From an uncultured Bacteroidales bacterium (GTDB taxonomy: Bacteria; Bacteroidota; Bacteroidia; Bacteroidales; WCHB1-69), in the NCBI GenBank assembly GCA_937949745.1, contig CALECM010000068.1, positions 1 through 35,226 of the forward strand: 35,226 nt of DNA. Reading direction: 5' to 3'. The notes beneath the pieces are model-generated. The model made no database searches and was not told where the DNA came from. It saw only the letters and a list, made by a program, of their open reading frames with translations. Below are positions 1 to 7,965 of this stretch, one piece after another. Made by a program: the position numbers and the translations under genes. Positions within the stretch are counted from its first letter, which is position 1. Each line of letters begins with the position of its first letter.

Positions 1-1050
1 ACTTTTACCAGACTTATAGCTTCCAAAGGCAGTATTTGCGACGGAGCAGGAAACATGCAATACGCCAATAATTCCTATCGCCAATGGATGGTAGCTACAC
101 CCAATGCCAATTCTTACACCTTTGATTTCAGAAAAGTTAAAATACAGGATCCGAATGATTATGTCATCATTTATAACGGTCCTACTGCCCAATCAGGAGA
201 AAATACCCGCATTACCGGGTCTTACCTGATGCCGGGAGCTTCAGATTATTCCGGTAGCACCGGGTCTTATCAAATAGATTTTGAAGGAACTGCTCTTCCG
301 GGAGCTGTAACCGTTAACGCCGACAGCGTATTGGTCGTATTCATTTCCGATAATAATATCACGGATTATGGATTTAACATTAACTATACGGCGGGTTTCC
401 CGGTAGGAAAAACCTGTAATACGGTTGCCGGATCTATCCGTGAACAGCAGGGAACGATTACGGACAGAAATACGGATGTTGTTTCCGAAACATACAGTCC
501 CAATAACTTCTGTCAATGGAATATCAGAATAGATTATGTTGAAGGAATTTACTTTAATTTCTCTAAATTCGACATTAAGGCAGGAGATTTCGTAGAGATT
601 GCAGATATTACAAATCCCCAGCGCCCCGAATTACTTCACAGGTTTGATATTTATAACCTGCCATCCGGAACTGCTTTCGAAGTGCCTACCGGTTATATCT
701 CCTTAAAATTCGGTACGGATAATTTATTAGAAGGCGAAGGTTTTGTATTCCACTACTATTCCAAATACGGTATTCCGCAAAATATTGGAGAGACCGGAAT
801 ATCCAATGTAAAAGTATTTCCGAATCCGGCTTCCAATAACCTGAATGTAACTTTGACAACCCAAAAGGCGGAAAACCTTCAATTCCAGATTACGGATCTT
901 ACCGGAAAAGTAATGGCAACCGAAGTTGTTGACCATATGGGTGGCGACCTCACATACAGGACTCCGGTCGGTCATTTCGCAAAAGGAATGTATTTATTAA
1001 ATATCATGTCCTCCACCGGAAAAGCAACTTCCAAATTCATTGTTGAATAA
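1..1050 (+). CDS. T9SS cargo protein with CUB-like domains (5' partial)
   Basis: The frame is open from the first base, so the gene starts before the window; 349 codons are visible. Two beta-rich segments resemble CUB domains (about residues 12-130 and 140-260). Each shows the pattern of paired cysteines, a Y-N-G/D turn and a closing G-F-x-F/I-x-Y strand. The end (from about residue 267) is a typical type A sorting domain of the type IX secretion system: it begins VKVFPNPASNNL, then Q-I-T-D-L-T-G-K, and ends with G-M-Y-L-L-N-I and K-F-I-V-E. In this family the domain sends the protein across the outer membrane and is usually removed, leaving the protein on the surface or secreted. A strong terminator follows, so this is the last gene of its transcript. 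The enzymatic role, if any, lies in the missing N-terminal part. Secretion route is well supported; CUB assignment is moderate. Confidence 0.8.
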   Translation, partial: TFTRLIASKGSICDGAGNMQYANNSYRQWMVATPNANSYTFDFRKVKIQDPNDYVIIYNGPTAQSGENTRITGSYLMPGASDYSGSTGSYQIDFEGTALPGAVTVNADSVLVVFISDNNITDYGFNINYTAGFPVGKTCNTVAGSIREQQGTITDRNTDVVSETYSPNNFCQWNIRIDYVEGIYFNFSKFDIKAGDFVEIADITNPQRPELLHRFDIYNLPSGTAFEVPTGYISLKFGTDNLLEGEGFVFHYYSKYGIPQNIGETGISNVKVFPNPASNNLNVTLTTQKAENLQFQITDLTGKVMATEVVDHMGGDLTYRTPVGHFAKGMYLLNIMSSTGKATSKFIVE

Positions 1051-1070
1051 TAGAAAAGATTTAATATCTA

Positions 1071-1104
1071 AAAAAAGGCTATCATTTACCTGATAGCCTT
1101 TTTT
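1071..1104 (+). terminator. Rho-independent terminator of the CUB/T9SS cargo gene
   Basis: A perfect 14-bp inverted repeat (arms 1071-1084 and 1091-1104) with a 6-nt loop starts with six A and ends with six T. It lies 20 bases after the stop codon. The symmetric A/T runs mean it could work in both directions, but only the plus strand has a gene next to it. Confidence 0.9.
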
Positions 1105-1327
1105 ATTTATCCTCTTGGCATTTTTGTTGACTTCTACAAAGCTCAGTCAACGATAATCCGGCCGATGAGTTATCGAAGGAAACATTAGTCGCTTTAAATT
1201 TTAATGCGTAAAAAAATCAAGGTTCTTGGCATTAAGAACTGTAACTGTCTGACGAGCTTTAGCGAGGAGTTGTCACAGTTTAGCCAAAGGTTAGCAGGAA
1301 AATTGTGCGGCCGTTGCACTTTCTTTG

Positions 1328-1357
1328 TTTCTTTCTTTGTGCAAGCAAAGAAAGAAA
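1328..1357. repeat. 12-bp inverted repeat (CTTT/AAAG-rich hairpin)
   Basis: The arms TTTCTTTCTTTG (1328-1339) and CAAAGAAAGAAA (1346-1357) are perfectly complementary around a 6-nt loop. No gene ends close enough to make this a terminator, and there is no T-run after it. It looks like part of a dispersed intergenic element. Confidence 0.6.
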
Positions 1358-1793
1358 GTAAAAGATACTTAGAGATTTTCCAACTCTTCTAATATAAATA
1401 GCATACTATAAATCAGATTGGGGTTGAATTTTCCTTTTTTCTTGATAAAAGAAAAGACAAAAAAATCAAGGCAACCTTCGAATAAGCAATAGCAGAGCAA
1501 GCTCACTTACTATGCCGGGCAAGAGACGTTTACGTAAAAAAGATGTTCCCCGTTATACGAAATCTCTAAACAGCCTGAAGAGGCAGACACAAAAAGGAAA
1601 GCCCACCCACAAACCTGATAATTTCTCTTTTGCGATATGTTTCACTACGTTCACCATCATTTCCACCCTGTAATAATTTCGCATTCACCCGCTTCCGCAC
1701 CGTCTTTTGCCTTCCCGACGCAAAGTCTTACGGAAACACACGTGCCATAAATGCATTGAAGGGTGTACTATGTCAATTCGGTTGTTTCTTGAA

Positions 1794-1822
1794 GATCCTT
1801 CGCCGCGCTCAGGATGACATAA
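1794..1822 (+). repeat. Dispersed repeat, GATCCTTCG...CAGGATGAC type, copy 1
   Basis: The segment begins GATCCTTCGC and ends TCAGGATGAC, with ATCCT and AGGAT as a small inverted repeat. The same sequence recurs at 5451 with only a few changes in the middle. Sequences of this type are common intergenic repeats in many bacterial genomes (known from memory, not searched). Confidence 0.6.
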
Positions 1823-1885
1823 GAGACCCCATAATCCTTCAACAGAATATCAGATGAGAGTTTGGGAAGATAAAATAAATCAGGC

Positions 1886-3157
1886 TTAGGTTTTCTGTTT
1901 CTCCTTTTTAGCGGCAGGGAATAAAACATTATTTAAGATCAGGCGATATCCGGGAGAATTAGGAAAAAGATTAAGATCGGTCGGAGGATCACCTACGAAA
2001 TGCTGGTAATCTTCCGGATCATGACCGGAATAGAAAGTCCACGTACCCTTACCGTATTCTCCGTGGATATAACGTGCTTCATCGAATAATTTAGCATCTG
2101 CCAAAATTACCACATGGGGTTTAATCCGGTTTTTACGAAAGGCCGTTGTCTGTCCCATAAAACCGGAAATTACACTTTGATGACTTTGACATAACATCGT
2201 AGGTACGGGATCCCATTTGGCGGAGAATTCAAATAAATTAAAATAATCGTTTTTCTTATTTTTCAGATGGATAGCAGGATCCACATCGATATCCGATATT
2301 TCATATTCATATGGATTGGTGCTGATCCTGAAATTGGTAAATGCGAAACAATTATCATAATTCAGCCTGGATTGTGCATCCGGATCCATGGGATCTCCGT
2401 CAAACATCACATCGCAAATATCCACTCCGTCGGCAGCCAGTGCAACATCGAAACTATCGGGTCCCGAACACATGGCGAAAAGGTATCCTCCTCCCGCTAC
2501 GAAATTCCTGATATTCTTTACAACACCCAGTTTCATTTGCGATACTTTGGAAAAACCCAGTTTTGCGGCACGGGCTTCGTTTTCTTTCACGTCATTTAAA
2601 TACCAGGCCGCATTCCTGTAATTTCCCCAGAATTTTCCGTATTGTCCCGTAAAATCCTCATGATGCAAATGAAGCCAGTCGTATTTAGGCAAAGCGCCCA
2701 TAATAACTTCTTCATCATAAATAATATCATAAGGGATTTCAGCATAAGTGAGCACTAAAGTCACCGCGTCATCCCAGGGTAACTTATTCTTTGGCGTATA
2801 TACTGCGATCTTAGGTACTTTGGTCAGCTTGATTTCGTTCATATTATGCTCCATGGACGCCACCTCGTTCAGAATGGCCGTAGCCTGCACGTCGGCAATA
2901 ACCTGATAGGAAACATCCCGGATAATACACTCATCCTCAATAGTAGAATTATAAGCGCACATAAAACTTCCTCCCCGGTAATTCAGAAGCCAGCTTACTT
3001 CCACATCCCTTGCAATAGCAAAATAAGCAATGCCGTATGCTTTAAGATGGTTTTTCTGGCTTAGATCCATGGGGATCAATATAGAAGAGGATATGGAATT
3101 TTGGATAAAAATTCCAAAAAGAAATAAGACAAATATGGTTCTTTTTATTCCTGACAT
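1886..3157 (-). CDS. Exported protein of unknown function, class I amidotransferase-like fold possible
   Basis: A protein of 423 residues with an N-terminal hydrophobic segment (residues 6-25, ending in a Ser-rich stretch) that looks like a signal peptide. The middle contains an alternating strand/helix pattern (I-A-V-Y-T-P, then V-T-L-V-L-T-Y-A, then Y-D-W-L-H-L-H-H-E-D-F) and the segment GGGYLFAMCSGPDSFD around residue 230. This recalls the nucleophile elbow region of class I glutamine amidotransferase or ThuA-like folds, but a catalytic triad is not clear. Related Bacteroidota proteins are, as I recall, sometimes labelled asparagine synthetase B; no asparagine synthetase domain is visible here. 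It starts 9 nt after the phosphotransacylase gene and is the last gene of a three-gene operon. Function unknown. Confidence 0.75.
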   Translation of the reverse strand: MSGIKRTIFVLFLFGIFIQNSISSSILIPMDLSQKNHLKAYGIAYFAIARDVEVSWLLNYRGGSFMCAYNSTIEDECIIRDVSYQVIADVQATAILNEVASMEHNMNEIKLTKVPKIAVYTPKNKLPWDDAVTLVLTYAEIPYDIIYDEEVIMGALPKYDWLHLHHEDFTGQYGKFWGNYRNAAWYLNDVKENEARAAKLGFSKVSQMKLGVVKNIRNFVAGGGYLFAMCSGPDSFDVALAADGVDICDVMFDGDPMDPDAQSRLNYDNCFAFTNFRISTNPYEYEISDIDVDPAIHLKNKKNDYFNLFEFSAKWDPVPTMLCQSHQSVISGFMGQTTAFRKNRIKPHVVILADAKLFDEARYIHGEYGKGTWTFYSGHDPEDYQHFVGDPPTDLNLFPNSPGYRLILNNVLFPAAKKEKQKT

Positions 3158-3166
3158 CGTAACATT

Positions 3167-4072
3167 TTAGTTAGAAAAAATAGCCGCTACGGCAATAGAA
3201 TATAATTTAGTCAGCGCTGTGTCACCCCTTGAAGAAAGTACGCAGGGCACTTTAGCGCCGGCCAAAAACGCACCTATTTCCGCATGGTTGAATTTGGTAC
3301 AACATTTATAGAACACATTGCCGCTCTCGATGTTCGGGAAAAGGAGGCAATCGGCATCTCCCGCCACCGGACTGGATAGTTTTTTAATCTCGGCCGTTTC
3401 TTTATCCAACGCAATATCCAGGGATAACGGGCCCTCTACCAAAGAAGAAGGTAATTGTCCTCTTTCCGACATCTTGGCAAGTAGAGCGGCATCCACACAA
3501 GCCGGCATGGAAGGGGAAACCTGTTCGGTCGCAGCGATAACCGCCACTTTAGGTTTATCAATACCGATACAATTGGCTGTTTTGACCAGGTATCCCAATA
3601 TTGCCTGCTTCTGCTTGAAGTCGGGAGCAGGAATAATAGCACAGTCACTGGCAATGATCAGTTTATGATATTCCGGATTTTGAATTACCGCCATATGGGT
3701 CAGTAAAGCATTCGGTTTGCAGAGTCCCCTTTCCTTATTCAGGATCGCCCTCATATATTTATCCGTGGAAAGCAATCCTTTCATCAATATATCTCCCTCA
3801 CCTTCATTGATCAGGTCACACGACCTGGCAGCCGCTTTGGTGTCTACCGGTTCATTGATAATCCGGAATTTTCCGGAATCTATACCCAAGGTTTCACACA
3901 CTTTTTTAATCACGGACTCGTTGCCCACTAAGGTCGCGTCGATAATGCCCATATCCACCGCATGGTTTACCGCTTCAATAGTATGCTCGTCATTGGCATA
4001 GGCTGCGATTAATCTTTTCTTCGGATTTGCTTTTACATATTCAACAATGTGATCTAACTTAGTAATTTTCAT
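3167..4072 (-). CDS. ptb: Phosphate butyryltransferase / phosphate acetyltransferase family
   Basis: A 301-residue cytosolic enzyme of the PTA/PTB family, which interconverts an acyl-CoA and acyl phosphate. The whole length fits the family. Recognisable pieces are the N-terminal D-A-T-L-V-G segment, G-D-I-L-M-K-G near residue 95, the central I-I-A-S-D-C-A-I-I-P-A-P-D region, and V-E-G-P-L-S-L-D-I-A near residue 215, typical of phosphotransacylases. The family as a whole acts on acetyl-, propionyl- or butyryl-CoA, and the length matches Ptb better than the longer Pta. It lies 6 nt after the M64 peptidase gene and 9 nt before the exported protein. A butyrate kinase gene, the usual partner in ptb-buk pairs, is not next to it. 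Substrate choice between butyryl-CoA and other acyl groups cannot be read from the sequence. Confidence 0.9.
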   Translation of the reverse strand: MKITKLDHIVEYVKANPKKRLIAAYANDEHTIEAVNHAVDMGIIDATLVGNESVIKKVCETLGIDSGKFRIINEPVDTKAAARSCDLINEGEGDILMKGLLSTDKYMRAILNKERGLCKPNALLTHMAVIQNPEYHKLIIASDCAIIPAPDFKQKQAILGYLVKTANCIGIDKPKVAVIAATEQVSPSMPACVDAALLAKMSERGQLPSSLVEGPLSLDIALDKETAEIKKLSSPVAGDADCLLFPNIESGNVFYKCCTKFNHAEIGAFLAGAKVPCVLSSRGDTALTKLYSIAVAAIFSN

Positions 4073-4078
4073 GTGTTT

Positions 4079-5353
4079 CTATTTATTAGAATAATAATTA
4101 AACGTTTCAATCAAGGTTTTGGTACATACCGGACAAAAGAGATTATATACGCCATCTTTCATCGTACAGGTCCTGTAAGGACGATATACGCCTTTGGCAA
4201 CATATCCGCCACCTTCAAATACTCCCACTAGATGATCGTACTCTTTTCTGTCCGGAGTGGGTACGGGCGTCTGCGGATCCATCATCGTTTTCCATTTGGA
4301 TTCAAAATTTACCAGCGTGGTAAGATTAGGTTCACTGGGCTCTATACCTTCGGGATAGTAATCCCGGACCGATACTTCGGAAGTAAAATATTCATCTCCC
4401 AGACCTCCTACCCCATGTCCCAATTCATGCACGATGACATACGGGGATTGTGCATGTTCATTATTTACGGTACAATAAAAATTATAGATACCGCCTCCGC
4501 CGTATTTCGGGGAATTACAGATAAGGACAATCGCATCGTAAGGCGCGTCATCAGCTATTTCATTCATTTTCCAAACATTAAGGCACATTAAATAACGATC
4601 CAGATCCAGGACATTATAACTGGAATTGAGTAATGTTTTCTTAAAAATATTACGATTGGGATCGGTGATACCGGACTCTTCGGAAAATCCCCGGATAGCA
4701 CGGATATTGATTAATTCCGGATGTTCTTTATAGGGAGAAGATTCCATCACATAGGATGCGAAACGCTCCATATCATATTGCATTTTTTTCTTGTCGTTTT
4801 TATCATATCCATCCGGGATAAACAATATGTCCAGACATTCTTCGGATTTACCGCCGATATGTAAATCCATGGTTTTATATTCCTTTTTAAAAGGAATAAC
4901 TTTGGTTGTTCCGGGATTGAAATAACCTTCATATCTTAAATTTTCTTCCTGTTTCCTGGAAACGGAAGTAAAAGTATATTTTATGGTTTTCTTCGGGAAC
5001 GGTAAAAGAACACATTCTTCAAAATTTCCGGTTTCTTTTTCCGCTCTTTCCGTAGTCCTGTATTCATCAAAAAGTGTGGAATAACTGCGGCTGAAAATAA
5101 GTTTTTGGGATATGGAATCGTACACCTGTAACAGAATGTTTCCATAATGGTGCGGATCGATAAGATAGGAACGGGTTCCGTGCCATTGTCCCCCGGCATG
5201 GAACTCCTTCATTTCAAAACTTTCGGTTTTATGGTCTCCTATATGGAGATATTGGATCCTCAATGTTTTGTCATGGAAATATTCTTCAAAATGCTGTGCC
5301 GATAAAGATACTACGGAACACAGCATCGACAGGAATACAATAATTTTTCTCAT
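4079..5353 (-). CDS. M64 family zinc metallopeptidase (IgA-protease-like)
   Basis: A 424-residue exported protein. Residues 1-19 form a classical signal peptide ending S-L-S-A-Q. An N-terminal beta-rich domain (about 20-150) matches the usual M64 layout, and the catalytic domain follows. The zinc motif is HELGHGVGGLGDEY, starting at His309: HExxH with the downstream Gly-Asp-Glu-Tyr characteristic of family M64, whose founder is the Clostridium ramosum IgA peptidase. A C-terminal C-x2-C pair (F-C-P-V-C) and an upstream C-T-M-K-D could form disulfides or a metal site. There is no T9SS sorting domain, so the protein is probably periplasmic or surface-attached in another way. It is the first gene of an operon with ptb and the exported protein. 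IgA specificity should not be assumed: many environmental and gut Bacteroidota carry such enzymes. Confidence 0.88.
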   Translation of the reverse strand: MRKIIVFLSMLCSVVSLSAQHFEEYFHDKTLRIQYLHIGDHKTESFEMKEFHAGGQWHGTRSYLIDPHHYGNILLQVYDSISQKLIFSRSYSTLFDEYRTTERAEKETGNFEECVLLPFPKKTIKYTFTSVSRKQEENLRYEGYFNPGTTKVIPFKKEYKTMDLHIGGKSEECLDILFIPDGYDKNDKKKMQYDMERFASYVMESSPYKEHPELINIRAIRGFSEESGITDPNRNIFKKTLLNSSYNVLDLDRYLMCLNVWKMNEIADDAPYDAIVLICNSPKYGGGGIYNFYCTVNNEHAQSPYVIVHELGHGVGGLGDEYFTSEVSVRDYYPEGIEPSEPNLTTLVNFESKWKTMMDPQTPVPTPDRKEYDHLVGVFEGGGYVAKGVYRPYRTCTMKDGVYNLFCPVCTKTLIETFNYYSNK

Positions 5354-5384
5354 CAGATCAGATTTTAAACTGCATTTTAAAGAA

Positions 5385-5518
5385 GTGGCTGTCTGAAATT
5401 CTATTTATCGTCCCGTTGCATTCTGAATATGGCGAGGAACCTATATTACAGATCCTTCGCTTCGTTCAGGATGACCAAATTTGGTTCGGGATAATAAAGT
5501 ACACTTTCAGACAACCAC
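5385..5518. mobile_element. 134-bp MITE-like element with 14-bp terminal inverted repeats
   Basis: The outer ends are GTGGCTGTCTGAAA (5385-5398) and TTTCAGACAACCAC (5505-5518), inverted copies with 13 of 14 matching positions. Between them are about 106 bases without an open frame, including the dispersed GATCCTTCG...AGGATGAC repeat. The element fills the space between the M64 peptidase start and the aminotransferase stop. Terminal inverted repeats, small size and no coding capacity fit a miniature inverted-repeat transposable element. A target-site duplication is not clear beyond a possible AA on each side. Confidence 0.6.
5451..5475 (+). repeat. Dispersed repeat, GATCCTTCG...CAGGATGAC type, copy 2
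   Basis: The sequence begins GATCCTTCGCTTCG and ends TTCAGGATGAC. It is the same repeat as at 1794, but here it is nested inside the MITE-like element. The small ATCCT/AGGAT inverted repeat is kept. Confidence 0.6.
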
Positions 5519-5543
5519 AATATTTAACCAGCTTCTATCATGG

Positions 5544-6860
5544 CTATTTACCATGATTCTCATAAAACATTTTCACTCTCTCTTCCAAAGCGGGAAACTG
5601 CTTCCTGTCTACCAGGGACACACAGGCCCGTAATCCTTCGTCATGCTCACTTCCGGTAATCTTCAATGAAATAGCGCTGATCCCGTAATACAATAATTCT
5701 TTCAATAACTCGTCCCCGGACATTCCGGGATAAGAAAGGGTAAAATAGAATCCGTCAGCCAACGGTTTATCATCATCTTTATCGTACACGATATTAAAAC
5801 CGTTGTCGGTAAAGATCTTTTTCATTATGGCAGCTTTCCGGCCATATTCCGATACTTCATCCAGGTAATTATAACTTCCGTCGTTACATGCTTTTAATAT
5901 GGCAGCAAGAGCATATTGTGCGGAATGGGAAGTTCCGGAACTGATGGCGTAAACGGCGCCGAAAATAATGGCTTTACCGATAAGATCCGTTCCAAAATAA
6001 GGTATCAGCTCGGGATAACGACTGTTATACAGTTTATCGGATAATACCAGCATACCGATCCTTTCGCCGGCGTAGCTGAAAGCCTTGGAGCTGGAAATGA
6101 GTAAGGCGTAATTTTCCGTGTATTTACCTACGGTAGGCTGATAAGGAGGCTGTCCGGGAACAGAAATATCAGTCCTGAAATCCATACCGAAATAAGCAAG
6201 GTCTTCGAAAACGAATACGTCATATTTGTTAGCCAGTTCCCCGATGATCTGAAGTTCTTCCTGTGTAAAGCAAATCCAGGAAGGATTATTCGGGTTCGAA
6301 TAAATAATACTATGTATATTCCCTTTTTGAAGATAGCTTTCCAGCTTATCTTTCAGTTTTTCCTGCCGGTAGTTATAGACATCGAATGTTTCATATTTAA
6401 GTCCTAACACACGATGTTGTTGTTTCTGAACCGGAAAACCGGGATCGATAAACAGCGTGGTATCTTTTTGTTTATGGGCCCTGACAAAAGTCATAAAACC
6501 GGCCATTCCGCCCATCATGGAACCCACGGTGGGAATACAGGAAGCGGGAGAGACATCAAGGTCAAGGAAATTTTTCACGAACCTCGACATTTCCGTTTTC
6601 AGTTCCGGAATTCCTTCGATATCGGGATAAAGAGCGGCAACGCCGTTCTGCAAAGCCTCGATCTGGGCGTCCACACCGATACGGCACGCGGGAAGACCGG
6701 GTATGCCCATTTCCATTCTAACGAATTGTTGTCCACTTTCCTTTTCAATGTCATTGATCAGTTTCTTCACTTCTCTGATAGAGGCGGTGGCTATACTGGT
6801 AAGGCCGCTTTGAGACCATATACGGTCTACGATTTCTTTAGGTATTGGTGTATTTTTCAC
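5544..6860 (-). CDS. PLP-dependent aminotransferase, class I/II (fold type I)
   Basis: A 438-residue cytosolic enzyme. The N-terminal part has M-E-M-G-I-P-G-L-P, the equivalent of the substrate-loop N-x-G-x-P segment in aspartate aminotransferases. It is followed by L-Y-P-D-I-E-G-I-P-E-L-K, Y-S-N-P-N-N-P-S-W for the cofactor phosphate side, F-E-D-L-A-Y-F-G-M-D with the Asp that pairs with the pyridine nitrogen, and SSSKAFSYAGERIG with Lys259 as the Schiff-base lysine. The C-terminal small domain is complete. The length is somewhat above the usual 390-400. Substrate cannot be told. The start chosen is GTG (6858-6860), since no in-frame ATG lies at a suitable place. A consensus promoter lies 52-80 bases upstream, so it is transcribed alone. 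Confidence 0.85.
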   Translation of the reverse strand: MKNTPIPKEIVDRIWSQSGLTSIATASIREVKKLINDIEKESGQQFVRMEMGIPGLPACRIGVDAQIEALQNGVAALYPDIEGIPELKTEMSRFVKNFLDLDVSPASCIPTVGSMMGGMAGFMTFVRAHKQKDTTLFIDPGFPVQKQQHRVLGLKYETFDVYNYRQEKLKDKLESYLQKGNIHSIIYSNPNNPSWICFTQEELQIIGELANKYDVFVFEDLAYFGMDFRTDISVPGQPPYQPTVGKYTENYALLISSSKAFSYAGERIGMLVLSDKLYNSRYPELIPYFGTDLIGKAIIFGAVYAISSGTSHSAQYALAAILKACNDGSYNYLDEVSEYGRKAAIMKKIFTDNGFNIVYDKDDDKPLADGFYFTLSYPGMSGDELLKELLYYGISAISLKITGSEHDEGLRACVSLVDRKQFPALEERVKMFYENHGK

Positions 6861-6911
6861 GATATATATTTTTGTACGTTAATTGATGAATTGAATTCTT
6901 TTAATGGTGTA

Positions 6912-6940
6912 CAAAAATAGTAATATTTCCGGATTCACAA
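6912..6940 (-). promoter_or_regulatory. Bacteroidota-type promoter of the aminotransferase
   Basis: On the minus strand, TTG (6938-6940), an 18-nt spacer and TATTTTTG (6912-6919) match the TTG / TAnnTTTG consensus of the primary sigma factor of Bacteroidota. Transcription would start about 45 nt before the GTG codon. Confidence 0.6.
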
Positions 6941-6970
6941 TAACGTGATATATCCTGAATCCCGGACAAT

Positions 6971-6999
6971 AAAAAAGGAGATCTGGTTGAGATCTCCTT
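6971..6999 (-). terminator. Rho-independent terminator of the two lipoprotein genes
   Basis: A 10-bp perfect stem (6975-6984 with 6990-6999) closes a 5-nt loop. Read on the minus strand it is followed by six T (6971-6976, partly in the stem). It lies 28 bases after the stop of the Thr-rich lipoprotein gene. Confidence 0.85.
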
Positions 7000-7027
7000 A
7001 ATGTTTCGAAAATTATATATTTCAATA

Positions 7028-7384
7028 TTATCTTCTTCCTCTTACTGTATTTTGTTGAGGTTCTTCTTTTTTAGGTTGTTCGGTTACCGTGGTAGTAGCA
7101 GGAGGAGTTGCAGGTGTAACCGTAGTAGTGGTTGTAGTTGAGGGAGCAGTAGTAGTCGTGGTGGTAGAACCTGAAGGTCTTGTGGTGGTCGTAGGCCTTG
7201 AAGTGCTCGGAGCGGTCGTGGTCGTATGATGTTCGGTCGTGGTGGTCTGGTGATCCACAACAGGGTTCTCAGCCGGTTGTTCTACGATAACTTCGCGCTC
7301 GGTAGTGGTTTCAACAGGTTGTTTGTTGTTGTTACAAGCCACAAAAGCCAACGATGCTGCTAAAATAAAAAATAATTTTTTCAT
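7028..7384 (-). CDS. Small Thr-rich lipoprotein of unknown function
   Basis: A 118-residue protein starting at the ATG at 7384. A TTG three codons upstream is possible but less likely. The signal peptide ends in a lipobox, L-A-F-V-A-C, with Cys17 as the lipidated residue; Asn follows the Cys. The rest is low complexity: runs of Thr broken by Pro, Ser, Glu and Val, with blocks such as TTTTTTAPSTTTTTTV, ending in a basic R-G-R-R. No folded domain is visible. Such a segment would be extended and flexible, and could act as a stalk or linker in the periplasm, or be a candidate for O-glycosylation (Bacteroidota glycosylate Thr/Ser in D-T/S-hydrophobic contexts, but that motif is not obvious here). 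It follows the other lipoprotein gene by 24 nt. Confidence 0.75.
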   Translation of the reverse strand: MKKLFFILAASLAFVACNNNKQPVETTTEREVIVEQPAENPVVDHQTTTTEHHTTTTAPSTSRPTTTTRPSGSTTTTTTAPSTTTTTTVTPATPPATTTVTEQPKKEEPQQNTVRGRR

Positions 7385-7408
7385 TGGTTTCAATTTTTAG
7401 TTTGATTA

Positions 7409-7924
7409 TTAATTTCTCTTATAAGATAAAGTGAATACGTAACTATTACCACTATCCTCTTCATTAATAGGAACACTGATAGTTAAAGTATTTTCGTTTA
7501 ATACAAGTACAGTAGCTTTCAATCTGTAGTTTCTGTAATAAGGCAGATAAAATGGTTCTATGGTTCTTGTGTCCTCACTAAGTGCCCAGTTTCCTAAAGA
7601 TACTTCACTTGAATTTTGACAGTTACCATTAACAGCAGTTTGCCCATCTCTACCCGGATCCAATACTAATGAACCATTAGTCCTGAAATGAAGTCTATCA
7701 TCTTTTTCACACTCTCTCAAAAAACCATCGAAAAGATTCGTAATCGGAGCTCCAATTGACAACTCATAAGGAGGATTACATGTTGCGGTAGTTAATTCCC
7801 ATCCGCGGTTAGTAGTCAAATAATCGGTTTTCTGTTCAAAATCTGTCTTCTCATCCTTGTTACAGGAGGTTGCTCCAAAAGCAAGGATCGCACACAATAC
7901 ACCAATAAAAATGTTCTTTTTCAT
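7409..7924 (-). CDS. Lipocalin-like lipoprotein
   Basis: A 171-residue protein with a signal peptide ending F-G-A-T-S-C, so Cys21 would be lipidated; N-K-D-E follows. The mature part has a pattern seen in many small Bacteroidota lipoproteins with lipocalin-like beta barrels: W-E-L-T-T near the start, L-H-F-R-T-N-G-S-L-V-L-D, then G-N-W-A-L-S-E-D-T-R-T-I, then L-K-A-T-V-L-V-L-N-E-N-T-L-T-I-S-V, and a final strand with Y-V-F-T-L-S-Y. Three further cysteines could form disulfides. The ligand is unknown. It is the first gene of a two-gene transcript with the Thr-rich lipoprotein. The fold assignment is by pattern only. Confidence 0.75.
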   Translation of the reverse strand: MKKNIFIGVLCAILAFGATSCNKDEKTDFEQKTDYLTTNRGWELTTATCNPPYELSIGAPITNLFDGFLRECEKDDRLHFRTNGSLVLDPGRDGQTAVNGNCQNSSEVSLGNWALSEDTRTIEPFYLPYYRNYRLKATVLVLNENTLTISVPINEEDSGNSYVFTLSYKRN

Positions 7925-7965
7925 GTTTTAAAAAATTTAATTCATTAATAAAATTTAGTCGGCTG

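Larger units (their letters stand above)
1105..1885. other. Gene-free interval with dispersed-repeat remnants
   Basis: No convincing gene is present in about 780 bases; the short open frames have no start context, domain or composition suggesting translation. The stretch holds several repeat-like pieces: two copies of an A-run followed by ATCAAGG (near 1209 and 1459), a 12-bp inverted repeat at 1328-1357, an imperfect CTTGAT/ATCAAG pair at 1441-1470, and a 29-bp repeat at 1794-1822 that recurs at 5451. It lies between a terminator and the convergent end of a minus-strand gene, a typical place for small non-autonomous elements to accumulate. Confidence 0.6.

Noticed and set aside
1512..1673. 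Short basic ORF of 53 residues in the repeat-rich gap
   Set aside because: It overlaps repeat-like sequence, has no recognisable start context or conserved domain, and its second half reads like non-coding sequence.
1886..3157. Label asparagine synthetase B for the exported protein
   Set aside because: No N-terminal Cys nucleophile domain or ATP pyrophosphatase motif (SGGxDS) is present, and the protein has a signal peptide.
7385..7393. TTG start three codons upstream of the Thr-rich lipoprotein
   Set aside because: The ATG gives a normal signal peptide with a basic start; the TTG adds nothing recognisable.
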